A DNA stretch of 64,000 bases, from the NCBI GenBank assembly GCA_026214975.1, contig JAOBSW010000478.1, forward strand, positions 1-64,000, read 5' to 3'. Positions 1 to 11,900 of the stretch are shown in pieces. The notes under the pieces were generated by a model that saw only the letters and a list, made by a program, of their open reading frames with translations, was not told where the DNA came from and did no database searches. This DNA comes from Gentiana macrophylla (Eukaryota > Streptophyta > Magnoliopsida > Gentianales > Gentianaceae). The position numbers and the translations under genes were made by a program. Numbering within the stretch: position 1 is the first letter of the stretch; every line of letters starts with the position of its first letter.

Positions 1-49
1 AAATGGGATTAAAATATATCAAAATGTATCATCTAGTTGACATACATCA
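1..49 (-). repeat. Edge of the 3' LTR of H
   Basis: The last bases on the plus strand read ACATACATCA, which is TGATGTATGT on the minus strand, a normal LTR start. It lies in the same place relative to the polypurine tract as the LTR edge of E2 at 22909. Only 49 bases are in the window, so LTR length and identity cannot be judged. Confidence 0.6.
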
Positions 50-1016
50 ACCACTCCCCACTTAGCCTTTGATCGTCCTCAAGAAAAGAAGTGATAAAAT
101 GATTAAAGCCACAACCTATAGTTATACAATATCATGAAATGAAGGTTCAACTAGATGATGCAATAGATCGATTATTAAAGCTATATGTTATCACGTTATC
201 TAAGAGAGCAGTGTGGTGTGTGGATTATCGTTCTTCAGCTTTTGTTACTATTCAATCAATCGTGAATTCATGCTTACAGAACTTTTATTAAATGCAAACC
301 ATAGTCTTAAGAGTGATACGAATCTCCACTAATCGAGGTACTCGGAGTCAAGAAGATAGGTCGGGTAGGACTTGTAAGTTTGTAATGTCAGGCTCGGGTA
401 TTGGCTAATCGAATGGATGAAAAGGATATATCAAAAAGAACAAATGCAAGATAGCAAAATCTATACCTTCAATTCTACTGATGTTTCGATTTGACAACTC
501 CAATTCTCTCGCATAATCACAAAGACGTCTCTCTCAATAATAAACATAAGAAATAGAGTATCATTTCATTTAATTTGTCCTCTGAACTTGCATCATTTGA
601 ATTTGCCGAACTTGTCCTCCAAAATTGGCTTTCCAATACTCATTATACTCACAACTTCAGATTTATTAAATAAATTCTTTTCTCTTTTTTTAAATATACA
701 ATACATTACTCCGAACTCAATAGATATTATCTCATCTTTGTGCCATAAAATTGTCCAACCTTCAATTTCCAAAGTTATCACCGCATAATACATAGAAAAT
801 GGCTAATCTTGCAGGACATCAAGGAATGTAAACCAATATTAGGCTAATGGTCGGATTATAATGAGGTTAATCATGAATGTCTATTTTCGAGTGTGGTCTC
901 ACCACTCTACAAAGGTGAAGGTAGGGACAGTGGAAATTATGTTCGGGCCGCCATTTGGCTATGGTTAAAACAAAAGAAATGCCAGAACCATCATCCCTAA
1001 ATTTGACTCCCAATAC
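50..1016 (-). other. 3' non-coding region of H with polypurine tract
   Basis: Bases 50-65 give the minus-strand tract CTAAGTGGGGAGTGGT next to the LTR edge, the priming site for plus-strand DNA synthesis. The rest has no convincing reading frame. The part after about 790 aligns by eye with 23960-24180 in E2, including a TTTGGCTAT block and CATCCCTA. The small open frames here are chance products of AT-rich DNA. Confidence 0.55.
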
Positions 1017-1021
1017 CTTTT
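1017..1021. repeat. Left TSD of E1 (CTTTT)
   Basis: CTTTT directly before the TGTTGG start of the left E1 LTR is repeated at 39347-39351 directly after the right LTR end. This proves that the two LTRs, 36 kb apart, belong to a single insertion. Confidence 0.9.
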
Positions 1022-2715
1022 TGTTGGAAATAAAATTTATGTTTTGATGATGATTCATCACATATTTATTCGTTGTTACAGAACCCCATTGATGAAGTGT
1101 CATAACTAGCTGTTATAGTGCAAAGCAAAAAGATGTCTAGATATCAATGTATAGGATTTAATAGAGTCGATATTTGTATAAGTTAAATCGCACAAGCAAT
1201 CGTAATATTTCTAGGTCGTGGAACCGAGATAACAAGAAAAGCGAGATAACGCGAACCGGAATTTAGTCAAACCGACTGGGATACACCAATATGAAACTGA
1301 AGAATATAAGCTCACTGAGGGACACAAACTCGGTTGGCCTATCTAGAAGATTGAAGAACTGAGGGTCACAGACTCAGTCATTGAAGACAGAAGAACTGAG
1401 GGTTCAAACTCGGTTATGAAGACTATGTCGAGATTGTAAAGTTAGACTTCAGGCAAGATTGTGATGACCTGAACTGACTTTATGGATATTGTATGGGAAG
1501 CTAAGACACATAAGGACAATGATGTCTTTGCAAATCAATTTCATGGTGTACTCTGATTAAGTCAACTATAATCAGATGAAAACTGGAGTACTGATTGTTG
1601 AAGAAGAGTAAACACACAGTTAAATCTCTTACAAACTGTGAACTGATAATTTTCTCAGTAAATCAGTTTTAGAACTAAGGTTTAACCAAACTGAGGAAAA
1701 ATCCAACCGTTATACAAGGATCGTGATTGGAGGATATTCTATCCATTCTGACAAGTTACGTACAAACAAGAAAGCAGGACCTCTAACATCTACAAAAGAT
1801 TTGAATTCAAAGAGATTTGACCGTTAGAAAAACCTCTATAAATAGACTAGTTCTATCAGAAGAAATATGGGGGTGAAAAAGGAGAAATTTAAGAATCAAT
1901 TTAGTCAAGAAAGAGGGAAAAACGAATTCCTACTAAATACTAATTTGCAAAATCAATAAATTTCTTCAAGTGTTCATTAGCATCCAAAGAAAGATCAAGA
2001 TCACTCATTTGAAGAAATCCAGAGCTGTGCATAACTTATACATCTAGAAGAAAAGCTCAAATCACAATTGAATCATAGTTATTGATTCAAGTCTCAACTT
2101 TGATTCTATCAAAGGTTTAGGATCATTAAACACCAAGAAGGTGTGAAGGACAGTTGAGTGCAGTCAGGAAGACTGTGGTTGTGATGAGCTGGTGAAGAGG
2201 CAATTCAACCCTCCAAGGACCAGTGTTTCAAACAATTGAAGAGCAGCAATTCTACCTGTTTTACAAGTGTTTAGATAGTGAAGCTAGGGATTAGTCAAAG
2301 ACTATCAGTTTAGAACCTTTTGTAACCGGGCCATCTCAAAGAAGTTCTAGTGGAATTTTCCTCCGCATCACAGGGGAAGAGAGGACTTACAGGACTACAC
2401 CACCTAGAACATCTAGAATTCTTTTTTATTTACTTTACTCATTTATTTACTTCATTACAACTATAATTATCTAGTTCTTATTCTGAAACTGAGTCAACAA
2501 GTTATTTCATAACATATATTTGATAAAGGCTAAATTAATCCGCTACCAGTTAACTAGACTAAGAATAAGTCAGTATTGATTTATACTCAGTTGAGTTAGC
2601 TCAACTCCACACAAGTTTTAATTAAACATATAATTTGTTTTAAATTCAGTTTTTAGGGACAAGTTTATTCACCCCCCCCCTCTAAACTTGTGTTAGCCTT
2701 TCCAAGGGACCAACA
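1022..2715 (+). repeat. E1 left (5') LTR
   Basis: About 1.69 kb, TG...CA bounded, with a TATA-like CTATAAATA at 1836-1844. It aligns along its whole length with 37676-39346. Many differences between the copies are of the form CAG or CTG in one and CG or CCG in the other (see findings), so insertion age from LTR divergence would be misleading here. Confidence 0.92.
1836..1844 (+). promoter_or_regulatory. TATA box of the E1 LTR promoter
   Basis: CTATAAATA lies mid-LTR and is conserved in the right LTR at 38477-38485. Transcription would start roughly 30 bases downstream, separating U3 from R. This is inferred from position and sequence only. Confidence 0.5.
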
Positions 2716-2717
2716 AT

Positions 2718-2729
2718 TGGTATCGGAGC
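2718..2729 (+). promoter_or_regulatory. E1 primer-binding site (initiator Met tRNA)
   Basis: TGGTATCGGAGC lies two bases after the LTR end and differs by one base from the plant standard TGGTATCAGAGC, complementary to the 3' end of initiator methionine tRNA. It primes minus-strand DNA synthesis. Confidence 0.85.
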
Positions 2730-2825
2730 AGTTCTTCCATTTGGAAGTGATCCAAAGATATCTTACAAACCAGTTGTTGAAAACCCCTCACTGTATCAGT
2801 CGTAAAAGTACTTTATTGAAATTTA

Positions 2826-4177
2826 ATGGATACATCTAGAATTAGAAGTCATTTGAATAACCCCTTGAATGACTATTTGCGAGAATGTTGTTTATGATTT
2901 TCACGGTCAAGTATTTGAAAGATTGAAGACTACGAGCTCTCATACAAATCCGAACCTCATTTTGATTATGGTGAAGATATTGACTCTAACGCAGCGTATA
3001 GAGATGAATCCGGAGGATTTCCAGCCCTAAGTGATCTCTCAGAAGAAGCAGAAAAGAATAAGGAAATCATACTGCTAGGAAATCATCCCTAAGTGATCTC
3101 TCAGACTGAAAACATTGTTGAATATCCATCCATCGCAAAGGCCAAAGATGTTGTTCTACCCTTGAGTTATGGAGGTGAAAGTGGTGAGGAAATCATATTG
3201 CTAGGAGCAGCACAGGAAAATGCTAATGATAAAGGGAAGCGAGTTTTAATTGATGATGATTCCTCGATAGAAAATTTACTATCAAACACCAGGAGGTAAC
3301 GGTATTCACATCCAGCACTCACACTGCCATGAACAATCAGTGAAATGAAGATTTCAATAAAACCTTGGACATACTCATAAAGGAATTAGAGGTAATTCAA
3401 AAGAATTATGAGAATGTCAAAAAGGAGAAAAAGTTATTGAAAGCTGTAGTTTCGAGATTGAATGCTAAGATCAAATTAATTAAGGCTAATAATAGAACCA
3501 AGGTAATTCAACCAACTGATGAACTGACAGAAGTAATAAACATCACAGAATCATCAGTTGATCCAATACCCAGTGTTCAGTTCAAACCTGGAAAACCATT
3601 TGGAGACAGATCTGGTTTAGGGTTTGTTAATCAGCAGAATTCTAAGTTCAGACCAAGTTCAGTTGCATTAAAAATTTTGACCGCACTGTGATCGGGAACT
3701 CGTAAAAGCGATAAAATTATTAGAACTGACAATTACTCAGCAAAGCCAAATGCACAAACTGATAGAACTAAAAAATCAGTTGGTAAAAAACACTAAACCA
3801 ACAGATTTTACCGGAATATTCAGAAGGCTGAAAAAGGCAAAACTGATCAGAGATCAGTAAGAAAAATCTTCAAGTCTCATCCACCAAAGAATGAAGATCA
3901 TTCATGGAATAATAGACTCAGAGGAAAAGGAAGACTATTTCCCACTGATGAAGATTGGAATGAACCATCACCTCAGTTTCATAAACTAAACAAACAAAAG
4001 CTCTGTTAGGACAAAACAAGAAAAGTTTGTAAAAGCTGACTTTACTCAGTCAAGATATCAAGAGAGGTATAAAGTTAAAAATAAAAATATATCATCGAAA
4101 ACTAATCAGTTAGGACCCAAACAGATATGGGTACCAAAAATCACTCATTTTGTTTTGCAAGAGAATATCGCTAACTA
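2826..4177 (+). pseudogene. E1 gag remnant
   Basis: A start codon at 2826 opens MDTSRIRSHLNN but the frame stops after about 23 codons. Later open pieces at 3093-3299 (acidic, GKRVLIDDD) and 3365-3691 (a lysine-rich coiled-coil, then GDRSGLGF) have the look of a SIRE-type gag C-terminal half, where a coiled coil is followed by a GLG(F/Y) motif. Near 4110-4177 the frame LGPKQIWVPK appears, the motif that in these elements lies between the gag zinc knuckle and the protease. The usual gag core (WxxW region) and a clear CCHC knuckle are not seen, so most of gag is lost or scrambled. Role when intact: capsid of the virus-like particle. Reading needs several frameshifts. Confidence 0.55.
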
Positions 4178-4429
4178 AGAACTGAAGAGGAGTGATTCAC
4201 AAAACTGAGTTGTATTCACAACTGAGTTTTTCAATTCAGTATAAGAACGAGACTGAACGTATACAGCTGGAGATACACCGCATCTACCCTACTTACTACT
4301 GTCTAGCTACAGATGTCAAGAAAAGACGTGATCTTTCTCAATCTAAACCGTCCATACTTTCCAATCATCCTATTTTTCGCAATCTCAAAACATTTATGAC
4401 AAGGCGTTTTGAGTCCACTTTAATTCTTA

Positions 4430-4577
4430 ACTACCTTGCTATAAATTATAAATAACCCAGAATTTTCTTTTATAATTCTTTACATTTGAAGTTTGAATCT
4501 ATTCTCTAAATCTCCGAATTGTCAAAATTCTCAATCAAATCCAAAAAACAATAACTTCTACTCATGTTGAACCTGGA
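4430..4577 (+). promoter_or_regulatory. Possible internal promoter and leader of the E1 accessory ORF
   Basis: CTATAAAT at 4439-4446 is a fair TATA box. It lies about 130 bases upstream of the accessory ORF start at 4578, with an AT-rich, ATG-poor leader between. A separate promoter would explain expression of an ORF with no pol in front of it. It could equally be chance in AT-rich DNA. Confidence 0.25.
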
Positions 4578-5585
4578 ATGATCATATCTCTTGATCAGTT
4601 TATTGCAAAATATGCTGATCAAACTGTAGTCAAAGTTATTGCAGCAAAAATACAGAAAATCAAAGGATTGGATGCTGTATTCAACATCGATCTGAAAAGT
4701 GTATGTCTGGAAAGCATTGGAGACTTCTATGAAATTGGAAGTACAGCTCTAGAAGGAGAAGGCACACACACTTTTACCACTACTGTCAATGATAAGCAGA
4801 TCAAAGTTACTGAAGACCTAATTACAAAGATCTTTGGGTTTGATAAATCTGGAGGTACATCAGCCATCAAGTTGACCAAAGAACAGAAGGAGAAACTATG
4901 GAAAGATATAGTAATTGATGCAGACTCCACAGTTTCACAGACCGGGAGTACAAGCTTACTCAAACCAGAATTCAATTTTCTTACTAAGATGTTAGCAAAT
5001 TGCATAATAGGAAATGCAGGATATTTTAGCAACCTCTCTGGAGCAAAATTGGATTTACTATATGTGATTTGGTTTGGAGAAAGTTTCAATTGGCAAAGAT
5101 ATCTATTTGATCAATTAGTGGCACAATCAATTGACGCACCCAAAAAGAAGACCGATGTTAAGAAATGTCGATTTTATCACAAAAAGACTCTTTCACTAGT
5201 GGTCCAAAGAATACTCGAACATTTTAGAATCGCAGAGAGGAAAGAAACACCAATTTCCGATGGGAAGATTGTTATTAAAGAAGAAAAACCTGGAAAAAGA
5301 AAAGCTGAAGGTTCTGTGAGTGAACCTAAAAAGAAGAAAAGCAGAAAAATGATGAAAGATGAAGCCTTGGAACAGGTTGAAGAATTTAGAAAAAGAAGGA
5401 AACAATTCGAAGATTCAGAGAGAGACAAATCTGATCTTGTTTCACCAACAATTGATACTTCAGTTGTTGAAGGATCAGCACAGATAGAGAGAACTGAAGT
5501 TACTCTTACCGAATCTGCTCCAACATCAGTAACTGAAGCTTTACCTATTAAAGAGACAGATTACACACACAAGAAATTGAAATGA
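4578..5585 (+). CDS. E1 accessory (envelope-like) ORF, N-terminal part
   Basis: The longest copia-derived frame, 335 codons. Residues about 1-215 form a compact domain, with a hydrophobic segment around SGAKLDLLYVIWFGESFNW (about residues 157-175) followed by a region ending SLVVQRILEHF. The rest is highly charged: a basic, possibly nuclear-localising KKKKSRK near residue 253, then a predicted coiled coil (EALEQVEEFRKRRKQFED), then an acidic, Ser/Thr-rich tail. Third ORFs of SIRE-type copia elements, often labelled envelope-like, have this plan. No signal peptide or clear transmembrane helix is evident, so membrane function is doubtful. The domain resembles parts of the E2 accessory ORFs (see findings). 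The frame stops at 5585, but similar composition continues, so the original protein was longer. Confidence 0.55.
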   Translation: MIISLDQFIAKYADQTVVKVIAAKIQKIKGLDAVFNIDLKSVCLESIGDFYEIGSTALEGEGTHTFTTTVNDKQIKVTEDLITKIFGFDKSGGTSAIKLTKEQKEKLWKDIVIDADSTVSQTGSTSLLKPEFNFLTKMLANCIIGNAGYFSNLSGAKLDLLYVIWFGESFNWQRYLFDQLVAQSIDAPKKKTDVKKCRFYHKKTLSLVVQRILEHFRIAERKETPISDGKIVIKEEKPGKRKAEGSVSEPKKKKSRKMMKDEALEQVEEFRKRRKQFEDSERDKSDLVSPTIDTSVVEGSAQIERTEVTLTESAPTSVTEALPIKETDYTHKKLK

Positions 5586-7678
5586 CAATGGAAACTAAAG
5601 TTGTCAACAGAGAACGAATGTTGAAACCGACTTACGTATGAAGAAAGTCGAGACTCGAGGAGCAGACTCGAGAATTGAACTTGATGATGAAGAATCGGCA
5701 AAGGTGAAGAAAGACCGATTGACAAAGCAACTTTGGACATGCTTTTGTTACTTTCAAAATCAAGATCTACACCGCAAAAATCTGCTTCTGAATAGAATTT
5801 GAAGAATCAGTCAAAGAATTTTCGGCTTCTCACTCACGAAGATAAAGGAGTCAAGCGAGTCAAGATCGACTAAGATCATTCACTCGGATGAGCTAGTTCA
5901 TGAAGAAGAACTCACTGAGTCATTGATAAAAGAAGTTCCAGTTACTGAATTGGAACTTAGCCTGTTGGAGAACAAGTTGCTGTAGAACTTGTTGGTGACA
6001 CGAATTTGGAAACTGAGCCGATAATCTCAGTTTTAGTCATTGAAAGAGATACATGAGTCATCCCAATCAACTCTTTGAAGGAGGAACCAAAGAGAACTCG
6101 ACCTATGCAAGCGAAGATGTTATTCTGGAGGGTGTCTAGGAGGTCATAAGAGAATAAGAGGAGATTTTCACTCAATCTAAGCCCTCAACTGATCATGGAG
6201 AATTAAGGTCAGCTGATTATGAGCGATTGCGCAAATATCGAACCTGGAAATTCAGTTCCATTGCCAATCAAAGGAGTCAGCTAGTAGAAATGGAAATTAC
6301 TGAAAAATGGGTATTTGATCTCTACAACATCACAAATCTTTCAGAGATAATCAATACCGAAGAATTCTTAAACCAAGGATATGCACGATCGTAAATAGTT
6401 TTGGAAGGAAGCCACGGTGGTGAAAATTCCAAAAGGGTGATGATGATAATGATTCGAGGAAGATCCCAATTTGCAAAAAGGATTCTTGCCTCTTTACAAG
6501 AAAATAAGATCAAACCGATCGTAACAACGATGATGATTCTAGTAGTTCAAGAAATCGGTGAAAGTTCCATTCTAAAAATGTGTCCGATGCACAAGAAGAA
6601 GAAGAAGGAGGTTATCAATCTCCTATCGACAAGTCTATGCTAGAAATAGCAAGAAGCGTGGGCGAACATGGTTTGAGAAGAATCGATGAAGAATTCAATG
6701 TTCAAATATCACTTGCAAGGAATATTGATCAGTCAAGTCTGTAAGAAATTAGAAGACAATCGAAGAAAAAAAGAAGGTCGGCAAAATACAAAGAAAAATG
6801 AAGCAAGTTGTTATCTCACCATCAAGCAAGCTAAATCAAGCGAGGCCGAGATAAGCAATGACAATGTACAACAAGCGAGAAGCTCAAAAGATGTACTACT
6901 CAAAGTTGATCTCATTAAATTCTATCATAATGAGATAATCATAATTCAAAAGGACGATAATAAACTTATTTGGAAAAGTTCTAAAGTCCTTAGAGGCTAG
7001 CAAAGATGAAAGAATCAAACTTGAAAAGAAGATGGATATCATCACTGATAACTGTCAAAACACTCTGATTGAGCTTCGAAAGACAACCATTGAAAATGAT
7101 GCGAGAAGAGATGAAACTCAAGACGGATGGGAAGGCATTCTCAATAATCTGGTGGACAGAATGATTCTGATGGAACAAGGCATGAAGGACTCTGTTGTAG
7201 CTCAAACCATTTTGGCATCAACTCAGCAAAATTTGAACAGTTACATCAAAAGTCTGATCAATAAAGATGATGTCAATAAGGGGGAAAGTTTGGACATGTT
7301 AAAAGTCCATGCAACTAAAATGCCACAAGTCCTTACAAACTTGATGATAAACTGGCTGAACCGAAGAAAGCTAGAGGAGAATTTACTAATGAGGAAATGG
7401 AGTTAATTGCTAAATATTCAGTAACCAACCTGATAAAAGAATTGGTTTGGATTCTCGTCTCTACAGCTTTATTCAAAAATCTACCGCCGAGAGAAGGAGA
7501 ATCAAGAGAAGAATCTTTAGAAACATTCCTACATATGTAGAAGATTCTCATGCATTCTTTGGAACAAACTCAATAAATGGGAAAAGAATGGTACTCTAGA
7601 TAAAGAGTCGATAAGATTGAAAAGGTGAACTCGAATTTGTTCAGAGTCATGAAAACAAACCACCATTGAAGAAGGTCG
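5586..7678 (+). pseudogene. E1 accessory ORF, decayed C-terminal part
   Basis: Open pieces at 6401-6643, 6686-7000 and 7032-7406 lie in different frames and share the charged, glutamine- and lysine-rich, coiled-coil style of the upstream ORF. The best piece, 7032-7406, has a heptad-like run with DGWEGILNNLVDRMILMEQG. Stops and frameshifts break it throughout. E2 inserted at 7684, and E1 sequence resumes at 37325. No pol motif is present in any frame that I could find. Confidence 0.4.
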
Positions 7679-7683
7679 AGAAC
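7679..7683. repeat. Left TSD of E2 (AGAAC)
   Basis: AGAAC immediately before the E2 LTR edge is repeated at 37320-37324 immediately after the other LTR. The pair joins 7684 and 37319 as the two ends of one insertion inside E1. Confidence 0.88.
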
Positions 7684-7961
7684 CGACGGACCTTTCTAGT
7701 GCTATTACAATCCTTACCGGTAGTGTACCGGGTCAAATCATAGTGCTAGTGTGGTGAGTCGAGTGTCGAATCCTCAGGAAACGTGGTAATTCTTTTAAGT
7801 GTGCTTAAACACCAAAGAATTTATTATTAACTCGATCTAAACCGCAATTTTATAACACAGATTACTACTATTCTACTTAACATAAAGTAAATGCGTAATT
7901 TAAAAGTTATTCTAATATAATATATATAGATATATAAATATATATAGATGTACATGGATTG

Positions 7962-7999
<38 letters not shown>

Positions 8000-8032
8000 C
8001 ATAGATACCAATATATAGTTTATAATAATAGA
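7684..8032 (-). repeat. E2 3' LTR, distal part
   Basis: Matches 35185-35625 of the other LTR, except for a shorter AT microsatellite and loss of a duplicated AT-rich unit. The edge base reads C instead of the expected T (G for A at the minus-strand LTR end). The match stops at the CACTA end. Confidence 0.88.
7963..7995. repeat. AT dinucleotide microsatellite
   Basis: A (TA)n run inside the E2 3' LTR. The equivalent run in the 5' LTR (35524-35599) is about twice as long, showing slippage after insertion or assembly uncertainty. Confidence 0.85.
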
Positions 8033-8560
8033 CACTACAACATTTTAGGCTAAATTTCTAAGGCGCAAAATAAATGTCATATGTCCGGAAAATAGCTAAT
8101 CTAAGCGCCAGTACAAACAATCATTCCGTTTGTCACCGATGTTATAAAATGGCATTTATTTAAGTGTCGTGAATACTGGCGTCGGCAATGTTTGCGGCAT
8201 TTTTTTGTTCTGCCGATAAACTTTTGTGGCAATTATATGGCACTTCGTAAAAGTGTTGGATTTTCTTTCGCGGCACCATGTCGACACTTTCCTAATGTGC
8301 CGAATTTCTTTTATGGCGGTTTTTCCGTCACTTTGCACTTTCTTTGTGGCAAATTTTCCTACACTTTTTCATTTACAATGACACAATTTTATGGCACTTT
8401 ACCAACATTTGTTACACATGCCGCAGTTTTTTAAATAATAATTTACCGACATTTGTTTTTATTGACATGATTTTTACAACAATTGTACTACATAGTCAAA
8501 TTTTCCATTTTGTTTTTATGACAATTTTTTGAAACATAATACGTCTGTCGGGATCTAGTA
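8033..8560. repeat. CACTA left terminal and subterminal repeat region
   Basis: After the terminal CACTACAACA there are many short variants of GGCACTTT, GCGGCAT, TGCCGA and ATGGCA on both strands. Clustered degenerate subterminal motifs are the usual transposase-binding region of CACTA elements. Confidence 0.6.
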
Positions 8561-8765
8561 ACCAACTTTCTTACACACTTGACAAAATTGTTGGCCATGT
8601 TTAGGTCACGGTTGTCATAAATTTCAAGAAACTCACCAAAAGACATGATCAAGACAAACAACACCTCAATCAAATTGATATTCAAGAGTTCAAAACATAG
8701 ATCAAATTTCCCTAGCTACATTCAAGAGTAACAGTAGTTGCCCTTGGGGAAAATAAAAAAAATTA

Positions 8766-8985
8766 ATAATTGATCAAGTTGAATAATTCACCCCAAAGAT
8801 AATTCATAGCTTTAGTTGCTTGCTCCCTCCATAGTCTTCCTTCATCTTCCAGATAGTTAATCACATCAAGCATCAACGTTAAGTAGCTTCAACAACTTTT
8901 CTTGATCCACTCGCTTTCATTATTTTGAAATTGCTTGCATTTTAAAGCCCCAAGCAAAATATCTTATCCTTGCATTAACACATTT
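8766..8985 (-). other. 3' flank of the CACTA-borne gene, partly open
   Basis: Downstream of the probable stop codon at 8986-8988 the same minus-strand frame stays open in long pieces, ending MNYLWGELFNLINY and a stop at 8763. This may be an alternative last exon or 3' UTR. The splice choice cannot be settled by eye. Confidence 0.3.
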
Positions 8986-11900
8986 TAGAGTCGAAAATCT
9001 GCCAAAAAAACAGAAATTACACAATGTTAGATTGTAATAGATTCATTTATAAGATCTAGTACACAAATGATTCTCACCTTTCTCATCAAGTTCAACTTGA
9101 CTCTTCTGCTCTACAAATCGGTCTAACTCCTTCTTGCTCTTTATACATCATGAAGAGTATTCGCATCATTGTGGTTTCCCTCTGATATGCATCATCTTTC
9201 CAACGATTCATCTTTGGACAGAAACGACCCACTCACTTTTCAAGCTGGTCCGATGACAAGGTCACAAACTAAGAAATTGGATGCAGCATTAAAGCAACTC
9301 GTTTTGGGCTCATTCAAAGATCATATTGGGCTTAACAAGGAGGAAGATTCAGCCATTTATGGTATATGGACTTGTGATTGGGGTTGATGGACTTTGGAAT
9401 CACAAGATCAGATTTTGGGCTAAGTTTTGGATCATATGAATAATAAGCCCAAAAATATAAATATTTATATTTTATTTAAGCTAAATAAATCTGAAAATAC
9501 TACTCAAAATGGCGCCACTTTTAGCATTGGAGAAACTAGGTACATTGTATTTGGAGCATTAATGTTTCAGCAAAGTGCATTGTACCTAAATGACTTAATT
9601 CATGGCTGATCTTGAACCTAGGTTGGCGCCACTCTTGATTATTGTTTCTAAGAAGTCTCTTCATTATTCTAGGAAGTCTTTTCATCTTTATTCATGTATC
9701 CAAATCTGAAATTCAGCCTATATAAGGCGTGTTCTATGACTTTGTAATAAGATTTTCAACTTTGAGTGAATTATATAAAATATTGTGAGTTTATCTTGTT
9801 ACCTTGTTGATTAGGTAATTCGATTGACTTGAGAATTTATCAAGGATTTGAGCAATCCTTGTGCGGCGTTCTCAACTTAGTTTTTCAAAGTGTGATTCCG
9901 AGAAAAACTAAGTCCTTGCTCGTTGTTTTTCCTTCTTTCTTCTTCGTTTTCTTCGTATTTTCTTCATTGCATCCTTAATCTAGATCCCGAGCCGTATCAA
10001 TTGGTATCAGAGATTAGGGATTAAGGCTGCAAATATCAAAAAAAATTTCCATTCTTGTTCGTTCTAGTTATAAAAAAAAAACAACAACAACAACCAAACA
10101 ACCATCTTTTTCTCTATAAACATCAAGTGTTACTAATCTTTTATCCATTGTTACTACTTTATTTTGCTGTTCTTTTGATAAAAAAAATAGAGAGTAAAAA
10201 AAAAAAAAAGAGTAGAACAGCAATCTTCTTCCTTCAAGTTCAACACATCCATCTTTCTTCCTATTTTCTATTCTACATCACATTCAATCCTTAACTCCTA
10301 AATCGACTTTGTTGAGAATTGCCCACTTTTGCTCATTTTTTTGATTTATTTGACGGCTGTCATTTACCTACAACAAGACGAGAGGGTGAGTGATAAACAC
10401 GAGTGATTGGTGAGGATTTTATAATGGCAGAACATGAACAAAATGAGACTCCTTTGGCAGGACAATGGCGTTTACATTCTGAAGCCCTTCATCGAGAGAT
10501 GACAACACGTTTTGAGGAATTGCAACAAACCATTGCTGATCAAATGGCCGAACAATTTCGTGAACTTGGCCTAGGCAATGGACGAGGTGGTGGTCGTGGA
10601 AGAGGAAATAGAGGACGTGGTCGTGGTCATAATGGAGGACGTGGAGCTGAATTGAATAGTGATATCGAAGATGACTATGAACAGCCATATTATCACGATG
10701 TTCCGGATGATAATTTGCAAGGTTTAAAATACATAATTCCTTCCTTTGATGGCAAAGCTGATCCCGGAAAGTATTTGGCGTGGGAAATGAAAATGAACCA
10801 AATTTTCTCGGTTCATGATTATAGTGATGCAAAGAAGGCAAAGATTGCTACGTTGGAGTTTACGGACTATGCAATGAGCTGGTGGCATAGTTTTCAAGAG
10901 AATAGACGTCGCCGGGGTGAACCACCTATTACTAGTTGGACACTTCTAACGGAACACATGCGGATGAAATGGGTCCTGAATCACTATTTTCGAGACCAAG
11001 GATTCAAGCTTCAGCAATTAACACAAGCGGGTAAATCTGTGGAAGAGTTTCATGAGGAGATGCAGTCCACTATAGTTCGAGCTAACATTCATGAGCCCGA
11101 GGATGTTACAATGCAGCGGTTTCTTTGTGGACTACGAGACAATATTGCGGGGCAAGTGGAGTTACAAAATTATCAATCTTTATCGGATATGGTAAACGGT
11201 GCTCTTATGGTTGAAAGGCGGCTGAAAGCAAGGCGTGAGGAACGTAACAAGGCTAATAAACCATTTGGCTACCGCAGTTCTTTTACTCCATCTTTTCAAC
11301 AAGGTGGAACTACAATTGCTGATCCAAAAAAGATTGAAGGTGGTGGACGACCTAATGTCCATAAAAACAAGTTAAATGAGATTTTGAGTCCTAATAAAGG
11401 TCCCCAAGGTGATGTGGGGCGTTCTCGAGACATTGATTGCTTTAAGTGCAAGGGTAAAGGACATTATGCGACAAATTGTCCTAACAAGCGCACCATGACT
11501 ATTGTGGGACAACCTTTACCAAGCGAGGACTATGACACATTCGGAGAATGAAGAACCGAGGATCGGCCGAGTTGCAAGGAATTACTTCAAGCGCACTTGT
11601 TACCAATGATTATGGCGCATGCTATGTGATTCGGAAGACTTTGGTCATTCACTCAAAGTTGGATGAATCCATTCACGGAGAACATCTTTCGATCAACATG
11701 TGGAATTGGAGGCGTACATGCAATTATATAGTTGATTCCGGAGTTGCGCCAATTTGGTAAGCCATCAACTTGTCCATGACTTTAATATTCTTTGTTTTAC
11801 CACATCCCCACCCGTATAATTTGCAATGGATGAATGATGAGGTGATGTGCGTGTGCATTTGCTCAAGCTTTTGTTAAATTTCGCGTGGGAAAGTTGGTTG

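Noticed and set aside
2718..2729. TGGTATC strings and TGGCGCCGTTGCC strings as tRNA gene remnants
   Set aside because: They sit just inside LTR ends and are primer-binding sites complementary to tRNA 3' ends.
5177..5428. Minus-strand ORFs opposite the E1 accessory ORF
   Set aside because: Shadow frames of a lysine/glutamate-rich coding strand.
9169..9387. ORF in the left CRM-like LTR as a separate gene
   Set aside because: It is the passive LTR copy of the integrase C-terminal tail at 15116-15320, without its own context.
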